In this document: positions 8,919 to 17,258 of the stretch, piece by piece | Layout: each line of letters starts with the position of its first letter | Position numbering within the stretch: position 1 is the stretch's first letter | Source of the DNA: Streptomyces phyllanthi | Lineage (GTDB): Bacteria; Actinomycetota; Actinomycetes; Streptomycetales; Streptomycetaceae | DNA length: 39,079 nucleotides | Assembly: GCF_009377205.1 (NCBI RefSeq) | Contig: NZ_VJZE01000032.1 | Span: 1 to 39,079 of the forward strand | Reading direction: 5' to 3' | The notes under the pieces: generated by a model | The model's database searches: none | Told to the model about the DNA's origin: nothing | The model's input: only the letters and a program-made list of their open reading frames with translations | Position numbers and translations under genes: made by a program

Positions 8919-10361
8919 ATGACCACCTTCGTGGACCGCGTCGAACTGCATGTCGCCGCGGGTAACGGAGGTCACGGCTGTGCCTCCGTCCACCGTGAGA
9001 AGTTCAAGCCGCTGGGCGGCCCCGACGGAGGCAACGGCGGACGTGGCGGCGATGTGATCCTCGTCGTCGACCAGTCCGTCACCACGCTGCTCGAATACCA
9101 CCACTCGCCCCACCGCAAGGCCACCAACGGCAAGCCCGGCGAGGGCGGCAACCGGTCGGGCAAGGACGGGCAGGACCTGGTGCTGCCGGTGCCGGACGGC
9201 ACGGTCGTACTGGACAAGGGGGGCAACGTCCTCGCGGACCTCGTCGGGCACGGAACCTCGTACATCGCCGCTCAGGGCGGCCGGGGCGGGCTCGGCAACG
9301 CCGCGCTGGCCTCCGCCCGGCGCAAGGCCCCCGGCTTCGCGCTGCTCGGTGAGCCGGGTGGCCTCCAGGACATCGTGCTGGAGCTGAAGACCGTCGCGGA
9401 CGTCGCGCTCGTCGGCTACCCGAGCGCCGGCAAGTCCTCGCTGATCTCCGTGCTCTCCGCCGCCAAGCCCAAGATCGCGGACTATCCCTTCACGACGCTC
9501 GTCCCCAACCTGGGTGTGGTGACCGCGGGCGCGACCGTGTACACGATCGCCGACGTCCCGGGACTCATCCCGGGCGCCAGCCAGGGCAAGGGCCTGGGCC
9601 TTGAGTTCCTGCGCCATGTGGAGCGCTGCAGCGTGCTCGTGCACGTGCTGGACACGGCGACGCTGGAGTCTGACCGCGACCCCGTCTCCGACCTCGACAT
9701 CATCGAGGAGGAGCTGGGGCAGTACGGCGGTCTGGACGACCGTCCGCGGATCGTGGTGCTGAACAAGATCGACGTACCGGACGGCAAGGACCTCGCCGAG
9801 ATGGTGCGCCCGGACCTGGAGGAGCGCGGCTACCGCGTCTTCGAGGTGTCCGCGGTCGCGCACACCGGGCTCAAGGAGCTGTCCTTCGCCCTCGCCGACC
9901 TGGTGGCCGGGGCGCGAGCCGCCAGGCCCAAGGAGGAGGCGACCCGTATCGTCATCCGCCCGAAGGCCGTGGACGACGCCGGCTTCACCGTCGTACGCGA
10001 GGAAGAGGGACTCTTCCGGGTGCGAGGCGAGAAGCCGGAACGCTGGGTCCGTCAGACCGACTTCAACAACGACGAGGCCGTGGGCTACCTCGCCGACCGG
10101 CTGAACCGCCTCGGTGTCGAGGAGGAGCTCATGAAGGCGGGCGCCCGTTCGGGCGACGGCGTCGCCATCGGGCCCGAGGACAACGCGGTCGTCTTCGACT
10201 GGGAGCCGTCGGTGATGGCCGGGGCGGAGATGCTGGGACGGCGTGGCGAGGACCACCGCTTCGAGGCGCCGAGGCCCGCCGCGCAGCGCCGCCGCGACCG
10301 GCAGGCGGAGCGGGACGACTCGGAGCGGGAGTACGACGACTTCGAGCCGTTCGAGGGGTGA
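8919..10361 (+). CDS. obg: GTPase Obg/CgtA
   Basis: A 480-residue Obg GTPase, which binds the large ribosomal subunit and links ribosome assembly to growth state; in streptomycetes it also influences the onset of aerial growth. The N-terminal glycine-rich Obg fold ([17 protein letters not shown], then repeated GG turns) covers residues 1-158. The G domain follows, with the P-loop GYPSAGKSS at 166-174, DVPG at 212-215 and NKID at 282-285. The C-terminal OCT domain occupies roughly residues 345-425, and the last 40 residues are charged. ATG is preceded by TGGAGG at good spacing. It lies downstream of a 23-bp repeat array that may hold its promoter or operator. Confidence 0.97.
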   Translation: MTTFVDRVELHVAAGNGGHGCASVHREKFKPLGGPDGGNGGRGGDVILVVDQSVTTLLEYHHSPHRKATNGKPGEGGNRSGKDGQDLVLPVPDGTVVLDKGGNVLADLVGHGTSYIAAQGGRGGLGNAALASARRKAPGFALLGEPGGLQDIVLELKTVADVALVGYPSAGKSSLISVLSAAKPKIADYPFTTLVPNLGVVTAGATVYTIADVPGLIPGASQGKGLGLEFLRHVERCSVLVHVLDTATLESDRDPVSDLDIIEEELGQYGGLDDRPRIVVLNKIDVPDGKDLAEMVRPDLEERGYRVFEVSAVAHTGLKELSFALADLVAGARAARPKEEATRIVIRPKAVDDAGFTVVREEEGLFRVRGEKPERWVRQTDFNNDEAVGYLADRLNRLGVEEELMKAGARSGDGVAIGPEDNAVVFDWEPSVMAGAEMLGRRGEDHRFEAPRPAAQRRRDRQAERDDSEREYDDFEPFEG

Positions 10362-10409
10362 CGGTCCGGCCCCACAAGGCATGACCTGCGCTTGAGGACC
10401 TTGTGCGAA

Positions 10410-10437
10410 GGGCCCCGGGAGTGATCTCCCGGGGCCC
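10410..10437. terminator. bidirectional terminator between obg and the minus-strand transferase gene
   Basis: A perfect 12-bp stem (GGGCCCCGGGAG and its complement) with a TGAT loop sits between two convergent genes, so it can serve both. Confidence 0.85.
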
Positions 10438-10482
10438 GACTCATGCCGTGGACGAGGTGCTCTCACACCGTCCGAACAGGCG

Positions 10483-12558
10483 TCACGCGTTGACGGAGTC
10501 CTCCGCGCCGTTCGCCTCCGCGTCCTCCGACATCTCGTCGGCCGCTCCACGCGGCGAGGGGATCTCGCCGGCCGGACGGGACTCCATGCGTACGCGGCGC
10601 TCGTCGGCCTTCGTGCACAGGGCGTGGACGGCGTTGTTGAAGCGCGCCAGGGACGGCGGGTCCGAGGGGCCGAGCAGATGCTCCTTCAACTCCGCGCGGG
10701 CCACGGCGAAGTGGTCCTTCTCCGGGTGGCGCACCGACTCCAGGAGGGCCGGGACGCCCTCGGCGGACGGGGCGAGGATGACACCCGCCGACACCGTCGG
10801 GAAGCCCTCCCGGAACGCCGCCTCCGGCATGCCCGAGGTGTTGGCGACCGCGTACGGCTTCTCGCTGGACAGCCAGTCGGAGACCACCGAGGAGACATCG
10901 CTGATCAGCAGGTCCGCCTGGTTGAAGCAGGCGAAGATCGTGGGACGCGCGTCCGTGATGATCTGGTGCTCCCACTCGGGCAGCGACGCCCAGTACGCCT
11001 TCTCCCAGGCGACCGTGGCCTCGGCGATCGCCGTCTCGCGGTCGCCCTGCGGCGTGCTCTGGATCAGCATGCGCTCCATCTCGTCCGCGCTGGTGCGGAA
11101 GGACGTCGAGGTGAGCCGGTCCAGCTCGGTGGTACGGCGGGCCAGTTCGGTCGCGGCCTCCGGGCCCGGACGGGCGCCGGACCGCTTGGTGTTCGCCTCG
11201 CGGATCATCGCCTTGATGCGCTCGTTGGCGGCGCCCGCGCGCGGGTCCACGGAACCGGTCATCGGGTGCGGCTTGTACAGCAGCCGCACGTTCTCGTCGG
11301 CGAGGAGCCGCCGTACGACGTTCTCACCGGCCAGGACCACCGAGGTGTTGCCCGGGTTGCCGTCCCAGCCCTCCCACGTGGGGGCGTACAGGACAGTGGT
11401 GTACGTGCCGGTCGGGGCACCGGAGTACGGGCGGATCGGAGCCAGCTGCGGGCGGCCGACCTCGACGATGTCCTTGTCCTCGACGCCGACCTCGGCGTCC
11501 GCGTACCGCTCGCGCGCCGCGGGGCCGGCGACCCACACCTCGTCGTACGCCTTCGCGTACGGGTTGCAGGAGGACAGCTTGTCGCTCTCGCCGTGGTTGA
11601 TGAACGCGTGCTTGATGGTGGGGATGCGCAGCACCTGCGAGGTCTTCGCGGCGTTCGCCGGGTGCAGCATCATCTTCAGCGTCGAGTTCTCCAGCGAGAA
11701 CATCGTCGAGACCTTCGGGAAGCAGATGACCGGTACGTCGGTCGCTTCGATCTTCTGCACCATGAACCGCTCGCGCAGCACGATCAGCGGCTTGGACTCG
11801 AGCTTGGAGAGGGTGGACAGCCACATGTTCGCCTGGTACGCCGAGGTCGTACCACCGGAGAAGTACATGGCCACGGTCGGCTGGTAGTCGGCCAGCCACC
11901 GGTCCAGCCACTCCATGACCTTCTGCTCGCTCTTCGCCCGCTTCTTCGGGAGCAGCCAGGTCCCCAGGTACGCCGTACCGCCGATGATGAGCACGAGGGA
12001 GGCACCGAGGCCGAAGCCGCCCCAGGTGGCGTCCGAGGTGGCCGCGGTGGCCAGCAGGCCGGCCGTGGTCGGCAGGGAGAACGCCAGCAGACGGTGGGCC
12101 TGGCGGCGGGCCAGCAGGCGCGGCGGGGCGGTGGTCAGGTGCAGCGCGGACGCGTCGATGTTCCGGGTGACGATCGGCAGCGTCCGGGTACGGCGCACCA
12201 GCACGGCCACGCCCTGGCAGGTGAAGTGGAGCGCGTAGAAGAGGCACAGGCCGGCCACCAGTGGTGCGTACCCGCGCTCCTGGACACCCTCGATCCGCAG
12301 CAGCCCCACCAGGACCAGCATGTCGCGCAGCAGCTGCCGGACCAGCGTGTCGAAGCGGACCTTGCCGAGGATCGCGAGCAGACCGGGGTCCCGGTACTGC
12401 AGGACCGTGTCCAGGACGAGGCCCGCGGCGCTCGCCGCGACGAACACGGGGACGCTCGGCAGCAGCGCGGAGACGACCTGGGCTGTATAGAGCGCGAACA
12501 ACGCCAGCAGCGCGGACAACTGCGCGATGCGGCGGGGGGCGAGCCTTGCGGAGGGCAC
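10483..12558 (-). CDS. membrane-anchored CDP-glycerol glycerophosphotransferase-like protein
   Basis: A 691-residue protein. The first ~250 residues hold four or five hydrophobic segments (for example SALLALFALYTAQVVSALL). The remainder resembles the Glyphos_transf family that builds teichoic-acid-type polyol phosphates: LYAPTWEGWDG, then KPHP with K429 and H431, then LLISDVSSVVSDWL with D554. Such enzymes transfer glycerol-phosphate (or a related unit) from a CDP-activated donor to a lipid-linked chain at the inner membrane face. The start is GTG with AGGAG about 8 nt upstream; longer starts up to 12726 lack this support and add low-complexity sequence. It faces obg and has a 466-nt gap before proB. 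Streptomycetes make anionic wall glycopolymers, so the role fits, but the donor sugar is unknown. Confidence 0.7.
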   Translation of the reverse strand: MPSARLAPRRIAQLSALLALFALYTAQVVSALLPSVPVFVAASAAGLVLDTVLQYRDPGLLAILGKVRFDTLVRQLLRDMLVLVGLLRIEGVQERGYAPLVAGLCLFYALHFTCQGVAVLVRRTRTLPIVTRNIDASALHLTTAPPRLLARRQAHRLLAFSLPTTAGLLATAATSDATWGGFGLGASLVLIIGGTAYLGTWLLPKKRAKSEQKVMEWLDRWLADYQPTVAMYFSGGTTSAYQANMWLSTLSKLESKPLIVLRERFMVQKIEATDVPVICFPKVSTMFSLENSTLKMMLHPANAAKTSQVLRIPTIKHAFINHGESDKLSSCNPYAKAYDEVWVAGPAARERYADAEVGVEDKDIVEVGRPQLAPIRPYSGAPTGTYTTVLYAPTWEGWDGNPGNTSVVLAGENVVRRLLADENVRLLYKPHPMTGSVDPRAGAANERIKAMIREANTKRSGARPGPEAATELARRTTELDRLTSTSFRTSADEMERMLIQSTPQGDRETAIAEATVAWEKAYWASLPEWEHQIITDARPTIFACFNQADLLISDVSSVVSDWLSSEKPYAVANTSGMPEAAFREGFPTVSAGVILAPSAEGVPALLESVRHPEKDHFAVARAELKEHLLGPSDPPSLARFNNAVHALCTKADERRVRMESRPAGEIPSPRGAADEMSEDAEANGAEDSVNA

Positions 12559-12784
12559 GGGCTGGGCTCCTGCGGAGGATACGACGGATGGGGGGAGGGA
12601 TAAGGGGAGAGGGTAGTGGGGCGGCCCGCCTCCGCGCACGCGGCCCCGGGCGCCTTCCACCCCGGGACGCTTTCGAACAAGGAAGGCCGAGCCCTGACCG
12701 TAGGACCTCCGACGCCCACGGAGCAATCTCCGACGGGATCAATGGCGGAAAACGGGGCAAAAATCCCTGAACTCGGAGGAGTTT

Positions 12785-12823
12785 ATGACCGTCTTCCCCC
12801 TGTTCTCGCAAGGGGCCCTGTGA
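12785..12823 (+). CDS. possible 12-codon leader ORF upstream of proB
   Basis: ATG follows a near-perfect ribosome site (GGAGGAG, 4 nt spacing) and encodes MTVFPLFSQGAL before TGA. It lies in the gap between the divergent transferase gene and proB, about 200 nt before proB. It contains a single proline, so a classical proline attenuator is not supported. The strong ribosome site is the only reason to list it. Confidence 0.3.
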   Translation: MTVFPLFSQGAL

Positions 12824-12870
12824 GGAATTCCGCACTCCCGCAAGAGGCTTGCTGCCGTTCTGCCGCCGCC

Positions 12871-12930
12871 CGGCCGGTGTTCCACGGCTGTCCGGCTGAT
12901 GTTCCACGGCTGTCCGGCTGGTGTTCCGCC
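12871..12930. repeat. 22-bp tandem repeat upstream of proB
   Basis: Two 22-bp copies beginning GTTCCACGGCTGTCCGGCTG (12879-12900, 12901-12922), identical except near the end, are flanked by partial copies on both sides. The rest of the 466-nt gap holds the tiny ORF at 12785 and a candidate promoter at 12976, and nothing else I can recognise. Confidence 0.9.
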
Positions 12931-12975
12931 CGTCCATCCACCGAAACGTCGCGGCACCCGGTGCCCCCACTCACG

Positions 12976-12981
12976 TAGATT
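12976..12981 (+). promoter_or_regulatory. candidate -10 box of proB
   Basis: TAGATT fits the streptomycete TAnnnT consensus and would place the transcript start near 12988, about 37 nt before the chosen proB GTG. No convincing -35 element is visible. Confidence 0.4.
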
Positions 12982-13024
12982 GCAGACACCGGCTGGTCGG
13001 AACATGGGGAATGTGGGGATACGC

Positions 13025-14152
13025 GTGTCCAGGGCAAGGCAGGGTGTGGCGGAAGCGCACAGGGTCGTCGTCAAAGTGGGCTCCTCGTCCCTGACCACGG
13101 CCGCCGGGGGCCTCGACGCGGACCGGGTGGACGCCCTCGTCGACGTGTTCGCCAAGGCCCGCAGCGGTGGCGAGAGGGAGATCGTGCTCGTCTCGTCCGG
13201 TGCCATCGCCGCCGGGCTCACCCCGCTGGGCCTGCGCCGGCGCCCCAAGGACCTCGCTCGGCAGCAGGCGGCCGCGAGTGTCGGCCAGGGCCTGCTGGTG
13301 GCCCGCTACACCGCCTCCTTCGCCCGGTACGGCATCCGCGTCGGCCAGGTGCTGCTGACCTCCGACGACATGAGCCGCCGCGCCCACCACCGCAACGCCT
13401 CGCGCACCCTCGACAAGCTGCTCGCGATGGGCGCGCTGCCGGTCGTCAACGAGAACGACACCGTGGCCACGGACGAGATCCGCTTCGGCGACAACGACCG
13501 CCTGGCCGCGCTCGTCGCCCACCTGGTACGGGCCGACCTGCTGGTCCTGCTCTCGGACGTGGACGGCGTCTACGACGGCGACCCCAGCAGGCCGGGCACC
13601 TCGCGGATAGCGGACGTACGGAGCCCGCAGGACCTCGCCCATGTCGAGATCGGCAGCGCGGGCAAGGCCGGAGTCGGCACCGGCGGCATGGTCACCAAGG
13701 TCGAGGCGGCGCGGATCGCGGCCGCGGCCGGCATCCCCGTGGTGCTGACCAGCGCCATCCACGCCGCGGACGCCCTCACCGGCCGGGACACGGGTACGTA
13801 CTTCCACCCCACGGGCCGGCGCTCCGCCGACCGGTTGCTGTGGCTCCAGCACGCCTCCACCCCGCAGGGCTCGCTCACCCTCGACGAGGGCGCCGTACGC
13901 GCGGTCGTGGAGCTCCGCAAGTCGCTGCTGCCCGCGGGTATCGCGGCGGTCGAGGGCGAGTTCACCGCGGGTGACCCCGTCGAGCTGCGGGACGACGAGG
14001 GGCACGCCGTCGCGCGCGGGCTCGTCAACTTCGACGCCAAGGAGATCCCCCTGCTGATCGGCCGATCGACACGGGAACTGGCACGCGAGCTGGGTCCCGC
14101 CTACGAACGAGAAGTCGTACACAGAGACGATCTGGTCGTGCTCCACCCGTGA
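13025..14152 (+). CDS. proB: glutamate 5-kinase
   Basis: A 375-residue protein that phosphorylates L-glutamate, the first step of proline synthesis. The amino-acid-kinase fold spans residues ~12-260 with VVVKVGSSSLT near the start, VSSGAIAAG, VNENDTVATDEIRFGDND and GTGGMVTKVEAA. A C-terminal PUA domain covers about 285-365, as in full-length ProB. The GTG start gives MSRARQGVAEAHRVVVKVG, the usual streptomycete N-terminus, with GGGGAT just upstream. An in-frame ATG 7 codons earlier (13004) is the alternative. proA, the next enzyme, lies one gene downstream. ProB enzymes are normally feedback-inhibited by proline. Confidence 0.96.
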   Translation: MSRARQGVAEAHRVVVKVGSSSLTTAAGGLDADRVDALVDVFAKARSGGEREIVLVSSGAIAAGLTPLGLRRRPKDLARQQAAASVGQGLLVARYTASFARYGIRVGQVLLTSDDMSRRAHHRNASRTLDKLLAMGALPVVNENDTVATDEIRFGDNDRLAALVAHLVRADLLVLLSDVDGVYDGDPSRPGTSRIADVRSPQDLAHVEIGSAGKAGVGTGGMVTKVEAARIAAAAGIPVVLTSAIHAADALTGRDTGTYFHPTGRRSADRLLWLQHASTPQGSLTLDEGAVRAVVELRKSLLPAGIAAVEGEFTAGDPVELRDDEGHAVARGLVNFDAKEIPLLIGRSTRELARELGPAYEREVVHRDDLVVLHP

Positions 14153-14217
14153 CCGATCAGGTCCGGAAACGGCCGATTCCGGGGCTACCGGCGGTAGACG
14201 TTCCGTAAAACGGCCCC

Positions 14218-14292
14218 ATGGAGCCGTCCGGCCTGCTCAACTTTGTGACGGGGAGATTCCACTCGACCATTGCGAAAAGGAGGCCGTCGTGA
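14218..14292 (+). CDS. possible 24-codon uORF overlapping the next start
   Basis: ATG begins MEPSGLLNFVTGRFHS and ends at a TGA that overlaps the GTG of the following gene (GTGA). There is no ribosome site, but TAAAAC lies 6 nt before the ATG. The overlap would allow translational coupling, yet the downstream gene already has an excellent ribosome site of its own. Confidence 0.2.
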   Translation: MEPSGLLNFVTGRFHSTIAKRRPS

Positions 14293-14801
14293 GACGAGTA
14301 CGCCCGGGGGCGGCGGCGTCCCGCGGTGGTGGTACCTCCCGTGGGGTCCGCGAGGAGCGCGCGCTGACCAGCGTCGCGGCAGGAGACACATACGACGGGC
14401 GGACCTCCGGGCAGCAGCCCTCCGGCGAAGGTCGTCCCTCCGGCGAGGAGCCCGCGGACGCGCACCGCCTGTGGCATGTGACGCTCAGTGTCTCGGGCGG
14501 TGAGGCCCCGCTGAAGGAGGTACGGCGCGGTCTCGAACAGCTCGCCCACGACCATCCCTTTCTGCTGACCAGCCGCTACGCCACCGACCACGCCGAGATC
14601 CGCTACTGGGAAGAGGCCCGCGACCTGCACGACGCGGCCGCCGTCGCCCTGCGTCTGTGGGGCGAGCACCGCCAGAGCGCCAAGCTGCCGCCCTGGGAGA
14701 TCGTCGGCCTGGAGGTCATCGACCGCGAGACGTACCACCAGCGCATCGCCGAGGGAAACGGGCCGCTGCCGGCGACACCGGTCGGGGTCCACCCGTTCTG
14801 A
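14289..14801 (+). CDS. conserved hypothetical protein between proB and proA
   Basis: A 170-residue soluble protein of unknown function. The first ~55 residues are charged and Gly/Ser-rich. The rest is a compact domain beginning RLWHVTLSVSGGEAPLKEV, with DHAEIRYWEEARDLHDAAAV in the middle and LPPWEIVGLEVIDRETYHQR near the end, suggesting a small alpha/beta fold. The GTG start has AAGGAGG 5 nt upstream. Its place between the two proline genes matches streptomycete gene order as I remember it. I recognise no catalytic motif. Confidence 0.85.
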   Translation: MRRVRPGAAASRGGGTSRGVREERALTSVAAGDTYDGRTSGQQPSGEGRPSGEEPADAHRLWHVTLSVSGGEAPLKEVRRGLEQLAHDHPFLLTSRYATDHAEIRYWEEARDLHDAAAVALRLWGEHRQSAKLPPWEIVGLEVIDRETYHQRIAEGNGPLPATPVGVHPF

Positions 14802-14836
14802 CCCGTCCGGGTCCCGTTCTGATCCCGTGTGAGTCC

Positions 14837-14910
14837 CGTCCCGACCCTGTCCGCGTCCCGTCCGGACCTTGCGCGGGTTCCGTCCCGACCCTGTCCGCGT
14901 CCCGTCCGGA
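14837..14910. repeat. 30-bp direct repeat upstream of proA
   Basis: Two identical 30-bp copies (14837-14866 and 14881-14910), period 44, lie in the spacer between the conserved hypothetical gene and proA. They are rich in GTCCCGTCC and GTCCG words, which continue degenerately through the whole spacer. Confidence 0.9.
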
Positions 14911-14924
14911 TCCCATCGGGAGCG

Positions 14925-15016
14925 CATGTGGTTCCCGCTTCCGGTCCCGTCCGGACGCCGCCCGGACGGGCACATGTGGTTCCCGCTTCCGGCCCCGTCC
15001 GGACGCCGCCCGGACG
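14925..15016. repeat. 44-bp direct repeat upstream of proA
   Basis: Two 44-bp copies (14925-14968 and 14973-15016) differ at one base and begin CATGTGGTTCCCGCTTCCGG. They follow the 30-bp pair, so the entire 297-nt spacer is made of duplicated, pyrimidine-rich sequence with no gene. Confidence 0.9.
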
Positions 15017-15086
15017 CCGCCCGGATCCCGTCCGCGGGCCCGTCTCGCGCTTTGGGATAGCCGATGGACGTCTCCGTCCGGCGCAC

Positions 15087-15092
15087 TACCCT
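15087..15092 (+). promoter_or_regulatory. -10 box of a predicted leaderless proA promoter
   Basis: TACCCT lies exactly 6 nt before the proA ATG, and no ribosome site is present. Transcription should begin at or next to the A of the start codon. The -35 region (around 15064-15070) is weak. Confidence 0.6.
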
Positions 15093-15098
15093 TCCAGC

Positions 15099-16385
15099 AT
15101 GACCACGCTCTCGCCGTACGACTCCATGTCCCCGGTCACCCAGGCCGCCTACCGTGCCAAGGCCGCCGCCGCCGACCTCGCGCCGCTGCCGCGCGCCGAG
15201 AAGGACGACGCGCTGCTCGCGGTCGCGGACGCGCTGGAGGTCCGTACGAGTGAGATCGTCGCGGCCAACGCGAAGGACATCGAGCGCGCCCGTGAGGCCG
15301 GCACCAGCGAGGCGATCATCGACCGGCTGACGCTGACCCCGGAGCGGGTGCGGGCCATCGCGTCCGACGTACGGGACGTCGTGGGACTCCCGGACCCGGT
15401 CGGCGAGATCGTCCGCGGCTCCACGCTGCCGAACGGCATCGACCTGCGCCAGGTGCGTGTCCCGCTGGGCGTCGTCGGGATCATCTACGAGGCCCGGCCG
15501 AACGTGACCGTCGACGCCGCCGCGCTCTGCCTGAAGTCCGGGAACGCGGTACTGCTGCGCGGCTCCTCGTCCGCGTACGAGTCGAACACCGCGCTCGTCC
15601 GGGTGCTCCGGGACGCCGTCGGCGGCGCCGGGCTGCCCGCCGATGCCGTACAGCTCGTGCCGGGCGAGAGCCGTGAGTCCGTACGCGAGCTGATGCGCGC
15701 CCGCGGCCTGGTCGACGTGCTCATCCCGCGCGGCGGCGCCTCCCTGATCCGTACGGTCGTCGAGGAGTCCACCGTCCCCGTCATCGAGACGGGCACCGGA
15801 AACTGCCATGTGTACGTGGACGCGCAGGCCGACCTCGACACCGCGATCGAGATCCTGATCAACTCCAAGGCCCAGCGGGTGAGCGTCTGCAACGCCGCCG
15901 AGACGCTGCTCGTCCACCAGGACATCGCCCCCGAGTTCCTGCCGCGCGCGCTGGACGCGCTCGCCGACGCCGGGGTGACCGTGCACGGCGACGAGCGGGT
16001 ACTGGCCTACGCCAAGGACACGCGGGCCACCGTCGTCGAGGCCACGGCGGAGGACTGGGAGACCGAGTACCTCTCGTACGACATCGCCGCCGCGGTGGTC
16101 GACTCGCTCGACCGGGCCGTGGAGCACATCCGGCTGTGGACCTCCGGGCACACCGAGGCGATCGTGACGACCTCGCAGCAGGCCGCCCGCCGCTTCACCC
16201 AGCTGGTGGACTCCACGACGGTCGCCGTGAACGCCTCCACCCGCTTCACGGACGGCGGCCAGTTCGGCTTCGGCGCGGAGATCGGTATCTCGACGCAGAA
16301 GCTGCACGCCCGCGGCCCGATGGGGCTGCCGGAGCTGACCAGCACGAAGTACATCGTGACCGGGGACGGGCACGTACGGCGCTGA
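15099..16385 (+). CDS. proA: gamma-glutamyl phosphate reductase
   Basis: A 428-residue NADPH-dependent enzyme that reduces gamma-glutamyl phosphate to glutamate semialdehyde, the second step of proline synthesis. It has the aldehyde-dehydrogenase-like fold with [20 protein letters not shown], then [12 protein letters not shown] in the cofactor site, [12 protein letters not shown], and the catalytic cysteine C264 in [12 protein letters not shown]. Length and start agree with the family. No Shine-Dalgarno sequence is present and a -10 box sits 6 nt upstream, so the mRNA is probably leaderless and independent of proB. Confidence 0.96.
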   Translation: MTTLSPYDSMSPVTQAAYRAKAAAADLAPLPRAEKDDALLAVADALEVRTSEIVAANAKDIERAREAGTSEAIIDRLTLTPERVRAIASDVRDVVGLPDPVGEIVRGSTLPNGIDLRQVRVPLGVVGIIYEARPNVTVDAAALCLKSGNAVLLRGSSSAYESNTALVRVLRDAVGGAGLPADAVQLVPGESRESVRELMRARGLVDVLIPRGGASLIRTVVEESTVPVIETGTGNCHVYVDAQADLDTAIEILINSKAQRVSVCNAAETLLVHQDIAPEFLPRALDALADAGVTVHGDERVLAYAKDTRATVVEATAEDWETEYLSYDIAAAVVDSLDRAVEHIRLWTSGHTEAIVTTSQQAARRFTQLVDSTTVAVNASTRFTDGGQFGFGAEIGISTQKLHARGPMGLPELTSTKYIVTGDGHVRR

Positions 16386-16482
16386 ACGGGTGACCCGCGG
16401 TGGCGGCGGTCGCGGTCCTGTGAACCGCCTTCGCAAAGCGGATGAATTTGCTTACCGTCTGCCCAAATTGACCCCCCAGGTC

Positions 16483-16488
16483 TACTCT
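16483..16488 (+). promoter_or_regulatory. -10 box of a predicted leaderless promoter (SCO2584-type gene)
   Basis: TACTCT ends 6 nt before the GTG start, the same spacing as at proA and at the next gene. A TTGACC at 16468 is too close (9 nt) to act as its -35 element. Confidence 0.55.
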
Positions 16489-16494
16489 GGATTC

Positions 16495-17100
16495 GTGCCG
16501 GAGGACGTGGGGGGCACGCCGTTTCCCGACGGCTGGGAGCCCGACGACGACCGCGACCGCGGAGGTATGGACGAAGAGTTCGCCTCCGTGGTCTTCGACG
16601 AGGCCTTCGTACGGGCGGCCGCGGTCCATGAGCCGACCGCCGTCGAACGCCTCCTCGCCGCCGCCCAGGCCCGCGCGGAAGCGCAGGAGGCCGAAGCGCG
16701 CCGGGCGCACACCAGAGGCGCACGCGGGGACGACGAGCGCTACGAGGACGGCTTCGGCCCCGACGGCGACTTTCGATACGACCCCGACTTCGACGATCTG
16801 GACGACGCGGAGATCCTGGAGGGCCGGTACGGCGCGGGGGCGTACAGCCGCGCCTACGGCAAGCAGGCCCGCTGGCACCGGCCCGTCGCCTGGGTGCTCG
16901 CCCTCGTGATGGGCATCGGCATGGTCGCGCTGGCCTTCGCGGCGGTCTACCGGGGTGCCTCCTCGGGCGGCAGCCGGGGACAGGTCCCCACGCCCGCGTC
17001 CACCGGGTTGGAGCAGGGCGGCGTCACGGGTTCGCCGGGCCCGTCGGCCTCGCCCGACTACTCCCAGCCACCGGTGTCGGCGGTCCCGCGCACGCCATGA
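16495..17100 (+). CDS. SCO2584-type single-pass membrane protein, spore-wall associated
   Basis: A 201-residue protein with an acidic cytoplasmic N-terminus, one membrane helix near residue 135-158 (VLALVMGIGMVALAFAAVY), and a short Ser/Pro/Gly-rich outer tail. The shared box EEFASVVFDEAFVRAA (SVVFDE at 31-36) is followed by ExxAxERL and a predicted helix. The same box occurs in the next gene, which defines the SCO2583/SCO2584 N-terminal domain. In S. coelicolor the SCO2584 member, next to proA, is associated with spore-wall synthesis. The GTG start is chosen because the -10 box lies right before it and the motif follows at the expected distance; an upstream in-frame ATG (16390) would precede that promoter. 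Confidence 0.75.
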   Translation: MPEDVGGTPFPDGWEPDDDRDRGGMDEEFASVVFDEAFVRAAAVHEPTAVERLLAAAQARAEAQEAEARRAHTRGARGDDERYEDGFGPDGDFRYDPDFDDLDDAEILEGRYGAGAYSRAYGKQARWHRPVAWVLALVMGIGMVALAFAAVYRGASSGGSRGQVPTPASTGLEQGGVTGSPGPSASPDYSQPPVSAVPRTP

Positions 17101-17224
17101 GCCGGGCCGGTCCGCGTCGACGGGCCAGGGCCCGTCCGCGTCGGCGAAAACCAGGCAGGTTCGCGTTCGACGACCGTTCGAAAACTTGGTGAGAACCTGT
17201 CAGAACTTGTCGTACGGCGGGGCG

Positions 17225-17252
17225 TTTACCTCTGCCTCGAGAGACCTACCCT
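17225..17252 (+). promoter_or_regulatory. predicted leaderless promoter (SCO2583-type gene)
   Basis: TTTACC and TACCCT are 16 nt apart, and the -10 box ends 6 nt before the ATG. A weak GAAGG is inside those 6 nt, too close to act as a ribosome site. Confidence 0.55.
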
Positions 17253-17258
17253 GAAGGT

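Noticed and set aside
12785..12823. Proline attenuator leader peptide
   Set aside because: Only one proline codon is present and no terminator/antiterminator pair follows before proB.
16468..16488. TTGACC with TACTCT as one promoter
   Set aside because: The spacer is only 9 nt, far below the 16-19 nt needed.
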